DNA of 64,000 bases from Gemmiger sp. An50 (GCF_002161595.1 NZ_NFID01000011.1:1-64000), one strand, 5' to 3'. Counted from the first letter of the stretch, positions 25,571 through 36,847 are shown. The notes: generated by a model from the letters alone, not told the origin. Translations and numbers: made by a program.

Positions 25571-26446
25571 ATGCGTAAGATCGCCGTTTTGACCGACTCT
25601 GCCTGTGACATTCCTGTGGAACTTCAGGAAAAGTACGGCATCGACATCCTGCCCTTCACCATCACGCTGGACGGCGTGAGCTATGTGGAGCGCAAGGACT
25701 TCACCTTTGATGAATACTACCAGATGCTGCGCGAGGCCAAGGGCACGCCCAGCACCGCCCACATCACCGCCATGCAGTTCTGCGACCAGTTCTGCAAGTA
25801 TCTGGATGAGGGCTACACCGACGTGCTGTATGTGAGCATCAACTCCACCGGCAGCGCCACTCACGACGCCGCCGTGATGGGTGTGGACCTGCTGAACGAG
25901 GAGCGTCCCGGCCACGAGCTGCGGGTGCACATTGTGGACAGCCACACCTATTCCTTCATCTACGGCTGGCCGGTCTGCGAGGCTGCCCGCCTTCTGCGCA
26001 ACGGCGCCGAACTGGAATATGTGATGAACATGCTCAACGAGCGCTTTGCCCGTGCCGAGGTAGTACTCTCCGCCTTCAGCCTGAAGGTGATGAAGAAGAG
26101 CGGCCGTGTTTCGGCTGCCGCCGCCTTCGCGGGCGAGCTGCTGGGCCTGCGTCCCATCATCAGCCTGATCGACGGCAAGAGCAAGGTAGAGGCCAAGGTG
26201 CGCGGCGACGCCGCCGTGCCCGGCGCGCTGATCAAGTACGTGCGCAGCCGCGTGGACAACATCGACGAGGACTTCGAGTACATGATCGCCTGCACCGACA
26301 TCCCCGCGGTGGATGACCTGATCAAGCAGTGCAAGAAGGAGTTCGGCCACGGTCCCCTGCATGTGTTCAAGCTGGGCGCCGCGGTGGCCAGCAACACCGG
26401 CCCGGACACCATTGCCATTGTGTATCAGGGTCGCCCCCGCCGCTGA
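25571..26446 (+). CDS. DegV family fatty-acid-binding protein
   Basis: 291 aa from ATG 25571, 8 bases after trmL. DegV signatures: AVLTDSACDIP at the N-terminus, FTITLDGVSY, TPSTAHITAMQF (about 60), the STGSATHDAA segment (about 93) and a C-terminal GAAVASNTGPDTIAIVYQG. The family binds a fatty acid between two domains and in staphylococci FakB proteins present it to FakA kinase. FakA is not in this window, so that role is inferred from family only. Confidence 0.93.
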   Translation: MRKIAVLTDSACDIPVELQEKYGIDILPFTITLDGVSYVERKDFTFDEYYQMLREAKGTPSTAHITAMQFCDQFCKYLDEGYTDVLYVSINSTGSATHDAAVMGVDLLNEERPGHELRVHIVDSHTYSFIYGWPVCEAARLLRNGAELEYVMNMLNERFARAEVVLSAFSLKVMKKSGRVSAAAAFAGELLGLRPIISLIDGKSKVEAKVRGDAAVPGALIKYVRSRVDNIDEDFEYMIACTDIPAVDDLIKQCKKEFGHGPLHVFKLGAAVASNTGPDTIAIVYQGRPRR

Positions 26447-26463
26447 TTTTCAATCACAGCAAC

Positions 26464-26497
26464 AAAAAACACCCCGGCAGCCGCCGGGGTGTTTTTC
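26464..26497. terminator. Bidirectional terminator between degV and aldolase genes
   Basis: Stem ACACCCCGGC/GCCGGGGTGT with A-run before and TTTTT after. Serves converging genes. Confidence 0.92.
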
Positions 26498-26504
26498 TTT
26501 GTGT

Positions 26505-27356
26505 TCAGGCCTTTCCCTCCGAGCCTGCCAGGCGGATGATCCGCTTCACATCCTCGCACAGGGCGTCGCTGGCGTACTGGCTCACCTTCCAGGAATGGCC
26601 CTGGTGGTCCAGCTCGTCCATTGCCCGCCGGTAGTGCTCCAGATACTTCCAGCGGATCTCGGTACCGAAGTTGATCTTGGCCACGCCCAGCCGGATAGCC
26701 TGTTTGACCAAGCTCTCCTCCATGCCGGTGCAGCCGTGCAGCACCAGCGGAAGATCGGTAAAGGTGCGCACCTGCTCCAGCACCTCCAGGTGGATATCCG
26801 GCCTGCCCTTGTAATAACCGTGGGCGTTGCCGATGCCGATGGCCAGGGTATCCGGCCGGCACAGCTGCAGAAACTGGCGCACCTGCTCGGGGCGAGCGAT
26901 GTTTTTGTTCTCCAGCGCCACGCCGTTTTCCAGCCGGAGCAGCTCGCCCACCTCCGCCTCCACCGGCACCGCCCGGTCCCGGGCCATGGCCAGCACCTGA
27001 TTGGTGAGAGCCGCGTTTTCTTCCACCGGCAGGCGGGAGCCGTCGATCATCAGGCTGGTGAAGCCCAGCTCCAGCGCCTGGGCGCAGAGGTCCGCGCTGT
27101 CGCCGTGGTCCAGATGGATGGACACCGGCACCTCCACCTGCCCGGCGCACCATTGGGCGGTGCGCACGAACCAGTCGTGGCCGGAATAGGCCCCGGTGCC
27201 CGGATAATGGGCCAGAATCATGGGGCTGCCCAGCTCCTGGGCCGCCTTGCAGCAGGCCCGGATAATATCGTAGTTGCCGCCCTGGGTGTTGATGGCGGGA
27301 ATGGCGTAGCCCTCCCGGGCAGCTTTGCGCAGCTGGTCCAGGTTGTTGGTCAGCAT
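26505..27356 (-). CDS. Class II fructose-bisphosphate aldolase family protein
   Basis: 283 aa from ATG 27356 (GGAGAG upstream). Zinc-dependent aldolase barrel: AIPAINTQGGNYDIIRA at the N-terminus, zinc/catalytic HLDHGDS (about 80-86), SLMIDGSRLP, the second zinc His in GIGNAHGYYKG (about 175), third in LVLHGCTGM (about 205) and the phosphate loop KINFGTEIR. It cleaves fructose-, tagatose- or a related ketose bisphosphate; the exact sugar is not fixed by these motifs. With the upstream phosphofructokinase and LacI regulator it forms a sugar-phosphate catabolic unit. Confidence 0.9.
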   Translation of the reverse strand: MLTNNLDQLRKAAREGYAIPAINTQGGNYDIIRACCKAAQELGSPMILAHYPGTGAYSGHDWFVRTAQWCAGQVEVPVSIHLDHGDSADLCAQALELGFTSLMIDGSRLPVEENAALTNQVLAMARDRAVPVEAEVGELLRLENGVALENKNIARPEQVRQFLQLCRPDTLAIGIGNAHGYYKGRPDIHLEVLEQVRTFTDLPLVLHGCTGMEESLVKQAIRLGVAKINFGTEIRWKYLEHYRRAMDELDHQGHSWKVSQYASDALCEDVKRIIRLAGSEGKA

Positions 27357-27439
27357 GGCCTGCTCTCTCCTTTCCAAACGACACGGCGGCCGCTGCCCCA
27401 TTGCCGGGTGCAGGGCCGCCGAAGAATGCGATTCTTTGC

Positions 27440-28615
27440 TTACAGCTGGGGCTTGAAGGTGACGAAACGGCGCAGCTCCTCGCCGATCAGCGGGCGGCAC
27501 CAGTCCACGAAGGCGGGGGTCACGTCCCGGCCGTCGGCGCTGATGAACTCATCCGGCATCTTGCGCTCGTGCAGCATCACCTGCTCCACCGGGATCAGGA
27601 AGGTCTCGGACTTGTAGACCGGACCGGGCACACGGCGGAAGCCCACCATCACACCGTTCTCCCCGTTCAGGGCGGCGCGGCAGGCCTCGGCACCGGCGAT
27701 CACCGCCTCCTCCCGGTCCACGCTGGATTGGAAGGCGATGGAGGACCGGTTGCAGATGCCCGGCTTTTCGCTGCGGGCTTTGATGCCCAGCTTCTGAATC
27801 ACCAGGTTGGCCAGATGGGCGCTCACATCGCCGTAGTAGACCGAGCGGCCCACCTTGAAGATGGGCGGCACGATGGAGGAGCCGTCCGGATTGCACAGGC
27901 CCTCGCTGGTCACGATGACCACGCCGCCCTTTTTGCGGTGCAGCTGGAGCACCCGCTCCAGGAACTCCTCCTCGTTGAAGGGGCGCTCGGGCAGGTAGAT
28001 CATATCCGGGCCGTCGCCGTTGCCGCTGCGGGCCAGGGCGCTGGCGGCGGCGATCCATCCGGCATTGCGGCCCATGGCCTCGATCACGCTCACGTGGATG
28101 GGCAGGCTGCGCACATCCTGGCTCACCTCGCTGGTGATGGCCGCGATGTAACGGGCGGCGGAGCCGAAGCCCGGGGCGTGGTCGGTGACGGCGATGTCGT
28201 TGTCGATGGTCTTGGGGATGCCCACCACCCGCACGTCCACGCCCTCGGCCACGCAGGCCTTATAGAGCTTGCCGCAGGCGTCCATGCTGCCGTTGCCGCC
28301 GTTGAACAGCACATATTTGATGTCGTGCTTTTTGCAGATGCGGGCCATGTTGGCGTAATCCTCGGCCTCCAGCGGGTCCCGGCTGGTGCCGATGGCGGAG
28401 GCGGGGGTCTGCAGCAGCAGGCGCAGCTCCTCCTCGGGCACGGCGCTCAGCTCGCAGAACTGCTCCCGCAGCATGCCGCCGCTGCCGCCGATGGCGCCGT
28501 AGACCTTGTCCACCTGGTCCGGGTGCTTTTTGGCTTCGGTCACCGCGCCGTACAGCGAGGAATTGATCACGGCGGTGGGTGCGCCGCCGTGCACGATCAG
28601 CAGATTTCCTTTCAT
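27440..28615 (-). CDS. 6-phosphofructokinase (ATP- or PPi-dependent, PfkA superfamily)
   Basis: 391 aa; ATG 28615 with AAGGAGAAG upstream. PFK motifs: HGGAPTAVINSSL, the metal/phosphate loop FNGGNGSMDACGKL (about 103-116), PKTIDNDIAVTDH (about 135) with the base Asp, and MGRNAGWIAA (about 180). The loop has Asn where the classic ATP enzyme has Asp (GGDGS), as in some longer clostridial relatives. At 391 residues it is longer than the 320-residue allosteric ATP-PFK and nearer to PPi-utilising types. Donor preference cannot be settled by eye. Confidence 0.88.
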   Translation of the reverse strand: MKGNLLIVHGGAPTAVINSSLYGAVTEAKKHPDQVDKVYGAIGGSGGMLREQFCELSAVPEEELRLLLQTPASAIGTSRDPLEAEDYANMARICKKHDIKYVLFNGGNGSMDACGKLYKACVAEGVDVRVVGIPKTIDNDIAVTDHAPGFGSAARYIAAITSEVSQDVRSLPIHVSVIEAMGRNAGWIAAASALARSGNGDGPDMIYLPERPFNEEEFLERVLQLHRKKGGVVIVTSEGLCNPDGSSIVPPIFKVGRSVYYGDVSAHLANLVIQKLGIKARSEKPGICNRSSIAFQSSVDREEAVIAGAEACRAALNGENGVMVGFRRVPGPVYKSETFLIPVEQVMLHERKMPDEFISADGRDVTPAFVDWCRPLIGEELRRFVTFKPQL

Positions 28616-28700
28616 GGCTCTTCTCCTTGTCTTATGTGTTCTTGCGTTGAAGGTTTTCCTATATGCAATGGCAGGCCCGCCGCGGGCCGCCAGGGCATGC

Positions 28701-29723
28701 TTATTCCACCGCGGTGCTGGCCCGGCGGATCAACCGGGTGGACACCCGCACCGGCTCGGGCACCTGACCCTGCTCGATCATGGTCTTGAGCATATCCACC
28801 GCGATGCGGGCGATCTCGGCCCGGGGGATCTCCATGCTGGTGAGCGGAGGCGCCACATACTGGCCCAGGCTGGAATTGTCAAAGCCGATGACCGCGATGT
28901 CCTGGGGGATGCGCCTGCCCTCGGCCTGGGCTGCCTGCATGGCGATGCAGGCCACCTTGTCATTCCGGCCGAAGATGGCGTTTACCGGCTGGCCGCTGCG
29001 CAGGTACTCCCGCACCCGCTGGGCAAGCTGCTCCGGGCTGCCGCAGCCGGTGATGATCCGGCTTACAGGGTCCGGGCAATAGCCGCTCTCCTGCATCTGG
29101 TGCACAAAGCCCCGGTAGCGCAGATCGTCCATATTGCTGAAATTCCCCCGGGCGCTGTAGCGGTCGATGTACAGAATATCCTTGCGGCCCAAACCGCCCA
29201 GATACTGCACGCACTCCCGCGCGCCCTCGTACAGGCCGTTGTCGATCCGGCCTGCTCCTTTTACCTGGGAGTAATCCCGGTTTTCCAGCAGCACCACCGG
29301 GATGTTGGCGTCCACAAAGCGCTGGATGAAGGCCTGGGGAAAACTGACCGAGCTGATGAGCAGGCCGTCCGGACGGCGGCCGATGATCTCGTTCACGAAC
29401 TGCTCGGTGTTCCGGTTGGAACACAGCGAGACCATATAGCCCAGCCCGTAGGCGCACTGGTCCAGCTCGTTCACCAGCAGGCTGAAATGCTCGGTGACAA
29501 TCTGGTCCGCGATGAAGATGATCTGGTTGCTGCTCTTGCCCTTCAGGGCCCGGGCGATGCTGTTGGGCCGGTAGTTCAGCTGGCGCACGGCTTCCTCCAC
29601 CCGGCGGCGCTTTTCCTTGTCCACATAGCGGTTGTTGTTGATGACGTAAGAGACCACCGTCTCGCTGACTCCGGCCAGGCGGGCCACATCCTTGCGGGTG
29701 ACCTGCTTGAATTTCGGTTCCAT
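28701..29723 (-). CDS. LacI-family transcriptional repressor
   Basis: 340 aa from ATG 29723, set by AAGGAGG 7 bases upstream. N-terminal LacI helix-turn-helix and hinge (TRKDVARLAGVSETVVSYVINNN and NYRPNSIARALKG), then a periplasmic-binding-protein-like sensor domain (IIFIADQIVTEHFSLLV, RRPDGLLISS, DIAVIGFDNSSLGQYVAPPLTSM). It probably represses the phosphofructokinase-aldolase genes that follow by 85 bp in response to a sugar or sugar phosphate. It has its own strong promoter. Confidence 0.93.
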   Translation of the reverse strand: MEPKFKQVTRKDVARLAGVSETVVSYVINNNRYVDKEKRRRVEEAVRQLNYRPNSIARALKGKSSNQIIFIADQIVTEHFSLLVNELDQCAYGLGYMVSLCSNRNTEQFVNEIIGRRPDGLLISSVSFPQAFIQRFVDANIPVVLLENRDYSQVKGAGRIDNGLYEGARECVQYLGGLGRKDILYIDRYSARGNFSNMDDLRYRGFVHQMQESGYCPDPVSRIITGCGSPEQLAQRVREYLRSGQPVNAIFGRNDKVACIAMQAAQAEGRRIPQDIAVIGFDNSSLGQYVAPPLTSMEIPRAEIARIAVDMLKTMIEQGQVPEPVRVSTRLIRRASTAVE

Positions 29724-29741
29724 GCTGCGACCTCCTTCATC

Positions 29742-29755
29742 TAAACACGAGTGTA
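29742..29755. promoter_or_regulatory. Possible LacI-type operator downstream of the lacI-family promoter
   Basis: TAAACACGAGTGTA is an imperfect palindrome centred on CG, the symmetry typical of LacI-family operators, lying between the -10 and the start codon. Autoregulation is inferred. Confidence 0.35.
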
Positions 29756-29768
29756 TCTCTCTTTCCCC

Positions 29769-29797
29769 ATTATAAATCCCCCGCATGCCGCCGTCAA
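29769..29797 (-). promoter_or_regulatory. Promoter of the LacI-family regulator operon
   Basis: Minus strand: TTGACG, 17-base spacer, TATAAT. Confidence 0.8.
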
Positions 29798-29840
29798 ATA
29801 AAACGGGGCATGTGACTGTAAAACTTTCGGGAGCTTTTTG

Positions 29841-29870
29841 TTGCACTTTGACGATAAAGTTTGTTATAAT
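29841..29870 (+). promoter_or_regulatory. Promoter of queT
   Basis: TTGCAC, 18-base spacer, TATAAT. The expected transcription start (about 29877) falls right before the riboswitch. A near-palindrome ACTTTGACGATAAAGT (29845-29860) overlaps the spacer and might be an operator. Confidence 0.7.
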
Positions 29871-29880
29871 ACCGGTATGC

Positions 29881-29990
29881 GCCGCAAGGTGCAAGAGCAA
29901 CTTAGGATTTTAGGCTCGCCCGGGTTTTGCCCGGGCCCACCCGTTTGGACCTGGCAGTGCCAAACGGATAAAATCTTTCTGCCGGAGTGT
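29881..29990 (+). promoter_or_regulatory. preQ1-III-like riboswitch upstream of queT
   Basis: The leader contains GCCGCAAGGTGC, then the unpaired AGCAACTTAGGATTTTAGGCT segment, a hairpin GCCCGGG/CCCGGGC, a second hairpin CCGTTTGG/CCAAACGG, and ends in GCCGGAG, the queT ribosome site. Order and sequence agree with what I recall of the class III preQ1 riboswitch of Faecalibacterium, which likewise precedes queT. Binding of preQ1 would hide the ribosome site. The call is by motif and context; no covariance model was run. Confidence 0.78.
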
Positions 29991-29994
29991 AATC

Positions 29995-30501
29995 ATGAAT
30001 ACGAAACGTCTTGTCCGCGCGGCTATGGTGGCCGCTATTTACGTGGTGCTCTGCCTGGTGCTGGCCCCCTTCAGCTACGGCGCCGTTCAGGTGCGTCTGG
30101 CCGAGATGCTGTGCCTGTTGCCGGTGTTCGGCGCGGAGTACATCGTGGCTGTGACCCTGGGATGCTTTTTGGCCAACCTGCTGGGCTCCACCCTGGTGGA
30201 TGTGGTGTTCGGCACCGCCGCCACCCTGCTGGCCTGCCTGCTCACCTGGCTGGTGGGCCGCCTGCGTGTGGGCGGTCTGGCCATCCCGGCCGCTGTGCCG
30301 CCCATCCTGAGCAACGCGGTGATCGTAGGTGCGCTGGAGCTCACCTTCTTTCTGCCCGGCGTCACCGGCACCGCTGCGCTGGCGGCCTGGAACGCCCTGA
30401 CGGTGGGCATCGGTGAGGTGATCAGCTGCGGCATCCTGGGCGTGGCCCTGGTGAAGCTGATCGAGAGCAACACCGGCCTGTGCCGCTTGTTCTGCGAATG
30501 A
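29995..30501 (+). CDS. queT: QueT family queuosine-precursor transporter
   Basis: 168 aa, highly hydrophobic, about five membrane helices. QueT (PF06177) features include RAAMVAAIYVVLCLVLAPFSYGAVQVRLAEMLCLLPVF at the start (quoted here in part by residues 7-43) and GCFLANLLGS. It is the substrate-specific S-component for an energy-coupling-factor transporter that imports queuine or preQ1; the shared ATPase module is not in the window. The riboswitch directly upstream fits. A HAD phosphatase gene follows by 40 bp. Confidence 0.92.
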   Translation: MNTKRLVRAAMVAAIYVVLCLVLAPFSYGAVQVRLAEMLCLLPVFGAEYIVAVTLGCFLANLLGSTLVDVVFGTAATLLACLLTWLVGRLRVGGLAIPAAVPPILSNAVIVGALELTFFLPGVTGTAALAAWNALTVGIGEVISCGILGVALVKLIESNTGLCRLFCE

Positions 30502-30541
30502 GCCGTTCGTTTTCACTTTAAAATAAGGAAAGGAGGCCGTC

Positions 30542-31189
30542 ATGAAACCGAGTCTTTTGATCTGGGACTGGAACGGGACCCTGCTGGACGATGTGGCCCT
30601 GTGCAACCAGTGCCTGAACGACCTGCTGGCCGGGCACGGCTACGCCCAGCGGTATGACGCGGCCGCCTATAAGGAAATTTTCGGGTTTCCCATCCAGGAT
30701 TATTACCTGCGCGCGGGCTTTGATTTCAGCCGCCACCCCTATGAAGAGCTGGCCGAAGTCTACATGGCCCAGTACTTGCCCGCCGCCGAGGGCTGCGGGC
30801 TCTGCCCCGGCGCCCGGGAGACGCTGGAATGGGCGAAGGAGACCGGCATCCGCCAGGTGATCCTTTCCGCCTCCCAGCTGCCCATCCTGCGCCGCCAGGT
30901 GGAGGAGCGTTCGCTTTCTGGCTTCTTTGATGAGTTGCTCGGCCAGAGCGACATCTACGCCCGGGGCAAAAAGGAGACCGGCCTTTCCTATTTAAAAGAA
31001 AGCGGCATCGACCCGGCCAGCGCCGTGCTGGTGGGCGACACCCTGCACGACTTTGAGGTGGCCCGGGCCATGGGTACCGGCTGTGTGCTCTGCGCCGCCG
31101 GGCACCAGAGCCGGGCGCGGCTGGAGGCCGCCGGGGTCCCGGTGATCGGCACCCTGGCCGAGCTGCCCGCCTGCCTGGAACAGCTGTAA
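30542..31189 (+). CDS. HAD-family phosphatase (phosphoglycolate phosphatase-like)
   Basis: 215 aa, ATG 30542 after AAAGGAGG. HAD motif I is DWNGTLLDD (residues 9-17; first Asp is the nucleophile), motif II Ser in VILSASQL, motif III Lys in the GKKETGLSYLK region, and motif IV VLVGDTLHDFE. A helical cap lies between motifs I and II as in Gph/PGMB-type enzymes. The substrate is unknown. Downstream of queT, it could be a metabolite-repair phosphatase rather than a queuosine enzyme. Confidence 0.9.
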   Translation: MKPSLLIWDWNGTLLDDVALCNQCLNDLLAGHGYAQRYDAAAYKEIFGFPIQDYYLRAGFDFSRHPYEELAEVYMAQYLPAAEGCGLCPGARETLEWAKETGIRQVILSASQLPILRRQVEERSLSGFFDELLGQSDIYARGKKETGLSYLKESGIDPASAVLVGDTLHDFEVARAMGTGCVLCAAGHQSRARLEAAGVPVIGTLAELPACLEQL

Positions 31190-31197
31190 ACAATAAC

Positions 31198-31232
31198 AAA
31201 AACGCCCTCCCGGCCGGGAGGGCGTTTTCTTT
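31198..31232. terminator. Bidirectional intrinsic terminator
   Basis: Stem AACGCCCTCCCGG/CCGGGAGGGCGTT flanked by A- and T-runs, between the converging HAD and hemolysin III genes. Confidence 0.92.
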
Positions 31233-31244
31233 ATAAAATAAGCG

Positions 31245-31895
31245 TCAGGCCACGAACAGGAACACCGCCAGAAAATGGAGCAGGCTCCCCGCCAGAATGA
31301 ACAGGTGGAACAGCTCGTGGAAGCCCCAGTTGGGACCCAGGTTGGGGCGCTTGATGATGTAGATCACCGCGCCCGCCGAGTAGCTGATGCCGCCCGCTGC
31401 CACCAGCGCCAGACAGGCCGCAGGCATGGAGGCGAAGGCGGGCAGGTCCACCAGGATGGACCAGCCCATGGCCAAGTAGATCAATGTGCCGATCCAGCGG
31501 GGGGCATCCAGCCAGACCAGCTTGAACAGAATGCCCAGAAAGGCCGCCGCCCACAGACAGCCCAGAAAGATCTCCCGCTCGCCGGCAGGCATATAGGCCA
31601 CGCAGAAGGGGGTGTAGCTGCCCGCGATGAGCACATAGATCATGGCATGATCCAGCTTGCGCAGCCGCCGCAGCGGGGCCGCCGCGCACAGCGCGTAATG
31701 ATAGATGCTGCTGGCGGAATACAGCGCCACCAGCGAAAGGCCAAACAGGGCCACCCCCGCCAGCACCAGAGCGCTGGAGCCCTGCCACAGGCTGCGGCCC
31801 ACCAACAAAAAGGTGGCGATCACACCGCCCACGGCGCCCCAGAAATGGGTATAGCTGCTCATGGGCTCACGTCCCTTTGCAAAATACCGGCTCAC
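31245..31895 (-). CDS. Hemolysin III family (PAQR-type) membrane protein
   Basis: 216 aa starting at GTG 31895, with GAGGAGGGG about 6 bases upstream. Seven hydrophobic helices with the zinc-binding hydrolase signature of the superfamily: SSIYHY (His), LDHAMIYVLIAGSYTPF (Asp, His) and HELFHLFILAG near the C-terminus (two His). Related proteins are YqfA and eukaryotic PAQR receptors; bacterial function is unsettled despite the hemolysin name. It is transcribed alone from its own promoter. Confidence 0.92.
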   Translation of the reverse strand: MSRYFAKGREPMSSYTHFWGAVGGVIATFLLVGRSLWQGSSALVLAGVALFGLSLVALYSASSIYHYALCAAAPLRRLRKLDHAMIYVLIAGSYTPFCVAYMPAGEREIFLGCLWAAAFLGILFKLVWLDAPRWIGTLIYLAMGWSILVDLPAFASMPAACLALVAAGGISYSAGAVIYIIKRPNLGPNWGFHELFHLFILAGSLLHFLAVFLFVA

Positions 31896-31945
31896 GAAAT
31901 CCCCTCCTCGAAATCATCTAGTTTTAAAAACTACATTCTATTATT

Positions 31946-31974
31946 AGTATAACCAGTTTATGCAGTAAAATCAA
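31946..31974 (-). promoter_or_regulatory. Promoter of the hemolysin III gene
   Basis: Minus strand: TTGATT, 17-base spacer, TATACT, about 50 bases before the start codon. Confidence 0.75.
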
Positions 31975-32014
31975 TGTCTGACAAAAAAATTAACAAATAT
32001 TCCACCACCCCGCT

Positions 32015-32043
32015 TTGACAGGGGGCTATGGATGATGTATGAT
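32015..32043 (+). promoter_or_regulatory. Promoter of secA
   Basis: TTGACA, 17-base spacer, TATGAT, about 95 bases before secA. A hairpin with arms CGGCGCGCC-type sequence lies between it and the gene (32080-32105). Confidence 0.75.
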
Positions 32044-32139
32044 ATTAGAATAGCGTAGTATGGGCTTTCTATACACGCACGGCGCGCCGCTCACTTGCGC
32101 GGCCGCTTTTGTGTATCAACGATATAGAGAAGAATGTGA

Positions 32140-34923
<2,784 letters not shown>

Positions 34924-34935
34924 ACCGGTAAAATA

Positions 34936-34980
34936 AGCGCCCGCCGGACTCGGAGAAAGAGTCCGGCGGGCGTTTTTTCT
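34936..34980 (+). terminator. Intrinsic terminator of secA
   Basis: Stem CGCCCGCCGGACTC/GAGTCCGGCGGGCG, loop GGAGAAA, then TTTTTT. Confidence 0.95.
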
Positions 34981-34985
34981 GTCCA

Positions 34986-35040
34986 AAATGAAAAGGCCGC
35001 GTTTCCACAGCTTACCGGAAACGCGGCCTTTCTGTTTTTT
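34986..35040 (-). terminator. Terminator of moaA (bidirectional form)
   Basis: Stem AAAGGCCGCGTTTCC/GGAAACGCGGCCTTT with a 10-base loop; T-runs on the plus strand and TTTTCATTTT on the minus strand. Confidence 0.85.
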
Positions 35041-35067
35041 ATCCGAGAGCGTGATTGCCGCCCCTTG

Positions 35068-36033
35068 TTATCCGCCGATCTGCGCCATGCGGCGGTGCTC
35101 GGTGATCTCTTCGTACTTGTCAAAGCAGTGGTGGGCGGGCTTTTGCTCCACCGCCCGGGCAATGGCCGCCCGCAGCGCCTCGTCCAATGCGCCGGTGCGC
35201 AGCAGCTGCCGCAGGTCCACCGACGCGTCATAGCACAGGCAGGGCTTGAGCTGGCCGGTGCTGGTGAGCCGCAGCCGGTTGCACTGGTCACAGAACCGGT
35301 GGCTCACCGCGTCGATCCAGCCGATGCGGCCCCGCAAAGCCGCGCTGGCCTCGTAATGGGCCGGGCCGTTGCCCCGCCGCTCGTTCACCGGGTGCAGGTC
35401 CGGCCAGCGCTCCAACAACAGCGCCCGGGCCTTTTCGGGCGACAGGCCGCCGCCTGCGCCGCCCTCGCCAATGGGCATCAGCTCGATGAACCGCACGTCC
35501 AGCGGCCATTGTTCCGCCAGGGCCGCCAGCCGCACCACCTCCGACTCGGCGCCGGCCAGCAGCACGCAGTTCAGCTTGGTGCGGATGCCCGCCGCCATGG
35601 CCGCGCGCACGCCCCGCAGCACCTGTTCCAGAACATCATACCCGGTGATGGCCGCGTAGCGGGCCGGGTCCAGCGCGTCGATGCTCACGTTCACCGCGTC
35701 CAGCCCTGCCCGGGCCAGCGGCAGCGCCAGATCCTCCAACAGCACTCCGTTGGTGGTCAGGGTCACCTGGCCGCAGCCCGGCAGGTTTTTCAGCTGCTCC
35801 ACGAACTCCACCGCGCCCCGGCGCACCAGCGGCTCGCCGCCGGTCACCTTGAAGTTGCAGATGCCCAGGTCGATGGCCGCCCGTGCCGCCCGCAAAATCT
35901 CCTCATAGCGCAAAATCTCCGTATGGGGCACAAAGTCCGCCCCGTTCGGCATGCAGTACCGGCAGCGCAGATTGCACCGGTCGGTGAGTGAGATCCGCAG
36001 ATAGTCGATGCTGCGGCCGTAACGATCCTTCAT
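35068..36033 (-). CDS. moaA: GTP 3',8-cyclase MoaA
   Basis: 321 aa, radical SAM enzyme of molybdopterin synthesis. The SAM cluster motif is CNLRCRYC (about residues 20-27), then VTGGEPL (about 63), and the second cluster site near the C-terminus (FCDQCNRLR and the third Cys in LKPCLCY, about 250-270). The C-terminal GG dipeptide (AQIGG) needed for activity is present. It converts GTP to 3',8-cyclo-GTP. No other moa or mob genes are in the window, so this is a solitary copy behind its own promoter. Confidence 0.95.
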   Translation of the reverse strand: MKDRYGRSIDYLRISLTDRCNLRCRYCMPNGADFVPHTEILRYEEILRAARAAIDLGICNFKVTGGEPLVRRGAVEFVEQLKNLPGCGQVTLTTNGVLLEDLALPLARAGLDAVNVSIDALDPARYAAITGYDVLEQVLRGVRAAMAAGIRTKLNCVLLAGAESEVVRLAALAEQWPLDVRFIELMPIGEGGAGGGLSPEKARALLLERWPDLHPVNERRGNGPAHYEASAALRGRIGWIDAVSHRFCDQCNRLRLTSTGQLKPCLCYDASVDLRQLLRTGALDEALRAAIARAVEQKPAHHCFDKYEEITEHRRMAQIGG

Positions 36034-36098
36034 CGGGTCGATTCCCCTTTCCCGCCTCGGGCAGGCCTGGCCCCGGGCGGCTTCCTTGTATTTTAATA

Positions 36099-36127
36099 AA
36101 TATAACGCCTTTTATTAAAAAAGTCAA
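36099..36127 (-). promoter_or_regulatory. Promoter of moaA
   Basis: Minus strand: TTGACT, 17-base spacer, TATATT. A Moco riboswitch was not recognised; the leader is only about 60 bases, too short for one. Confidence 0.75.
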
Positions 36128-36154
36128 TCAATCCCCCGGCCCGCCGGGCGGCCC

Positions 36155-36847
36155 TCACAGGCCCAGTGCCTGCAGGACCACCACCGCGGCGGCGCTCACC
36201 GCCAGCGCGGGCAGATAGTTCAGGGTCTTGATCTGCTTGATGCCCAGAATCCCCAGGCCGGAGCTGAAGATCAGCGCACCGCCCACCAGGCTCAGTTCGC
36301 AGAGCAGCTCGGCCGTCACATAAGGTTCGATGGCCCCTGCCAGCAGGTAGATGCTCCCCTGCCAGCAAAAGAGCACCAGCGCCGCCAGGGCAATGCCGAT
36401 GCCGAAGGTGGAGGCCAGCACCGTGGAGGTGATGCCGTCCAGCACCGCGTTGGTGAACAGATAGGTGTTATCCCCCTGCAAGGCGCTCTGCATGGGGCCC
36501 AGGATGCTCAGCGTCCCGGCGCAGAACAAAAGGATGGCGGTGGAAAGACCCTTGCCCAGCTCACTGCCGCCCGCCAGCGGCAGCTTGTTCACCGCCTTCT
36601 GGAACAGGGTATCCAGCGAGATGGCGGTGCCCAGCACGCCGCCCACTGCCAGACTCACGATGAACAGCACCGAGTACCGGCTCTGGGGCATGGCCTGTAC
36701 CACCGAATTGACGCCCAGCAGGGTGGCCGCCAGCCCCATGCCGTTCATCAGGGCTTCCTTGTAGCGCTCGCCCAGGCCGCTTTTCAGCCGGCTGCCCACC
36801 AGACTTCCCGCCAGGATGGTGGCCGTGTTTGCAATGGTTCCGATCAC
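36155..36847 (-). CDS. DUF554 family membrane protein
   Basis: 230 aa starting at GTG 36847 (GGGAGGG 10 bases upstream). Six or seven hydrophobic segments; family marks are MIGTIANTATILAGSLVGSRLKSGL at the start (first 25 residues) and AGTLSILGPMQSALQGD (about 115). DUF554 proteins (YdfK/YqgA type) are inner-membrane proteins of unknown, possibly transport, function. The gene follows the CitB-type regulator by 37 bp, suggesting it is a member and perhaps an output of that operon. Confidence 0.92.
   Translation of the reverse strand: MIGTIANTATILAGSLVGSRLKSGLGERYKEALMNGMGLAATLLGVNSVVQAMPQSRYSVLFIVSLAVGGVLGTAISLDTLFQKAVNKLPLAGGSELGKGLSTAILLFCAGTLSILGPMQSALQGDNTYLFTNAVLDGITSTVLASTFGIGIALAALVLFCWQGSIYLLAGAIEPYVTAELLCELSLVGGALIFSSGLGILGIKQIKTLNYLPALAVSAAAVVVLQALGL

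Noticed and set aside
29845-29860. LacI-family operator over the queT promoter
   Set aside because: The near-palindrome has two mismatches and overlaps the promoter spacer; the riboswitch already explains control, so it is only mentioned in the promoter entry.
36034-36127. Molybdenum-cofactor riboswitch before moaA
   Set aside because: The leader after the promoter is about 60 bases, too short, and the expected stem pattern is absent.
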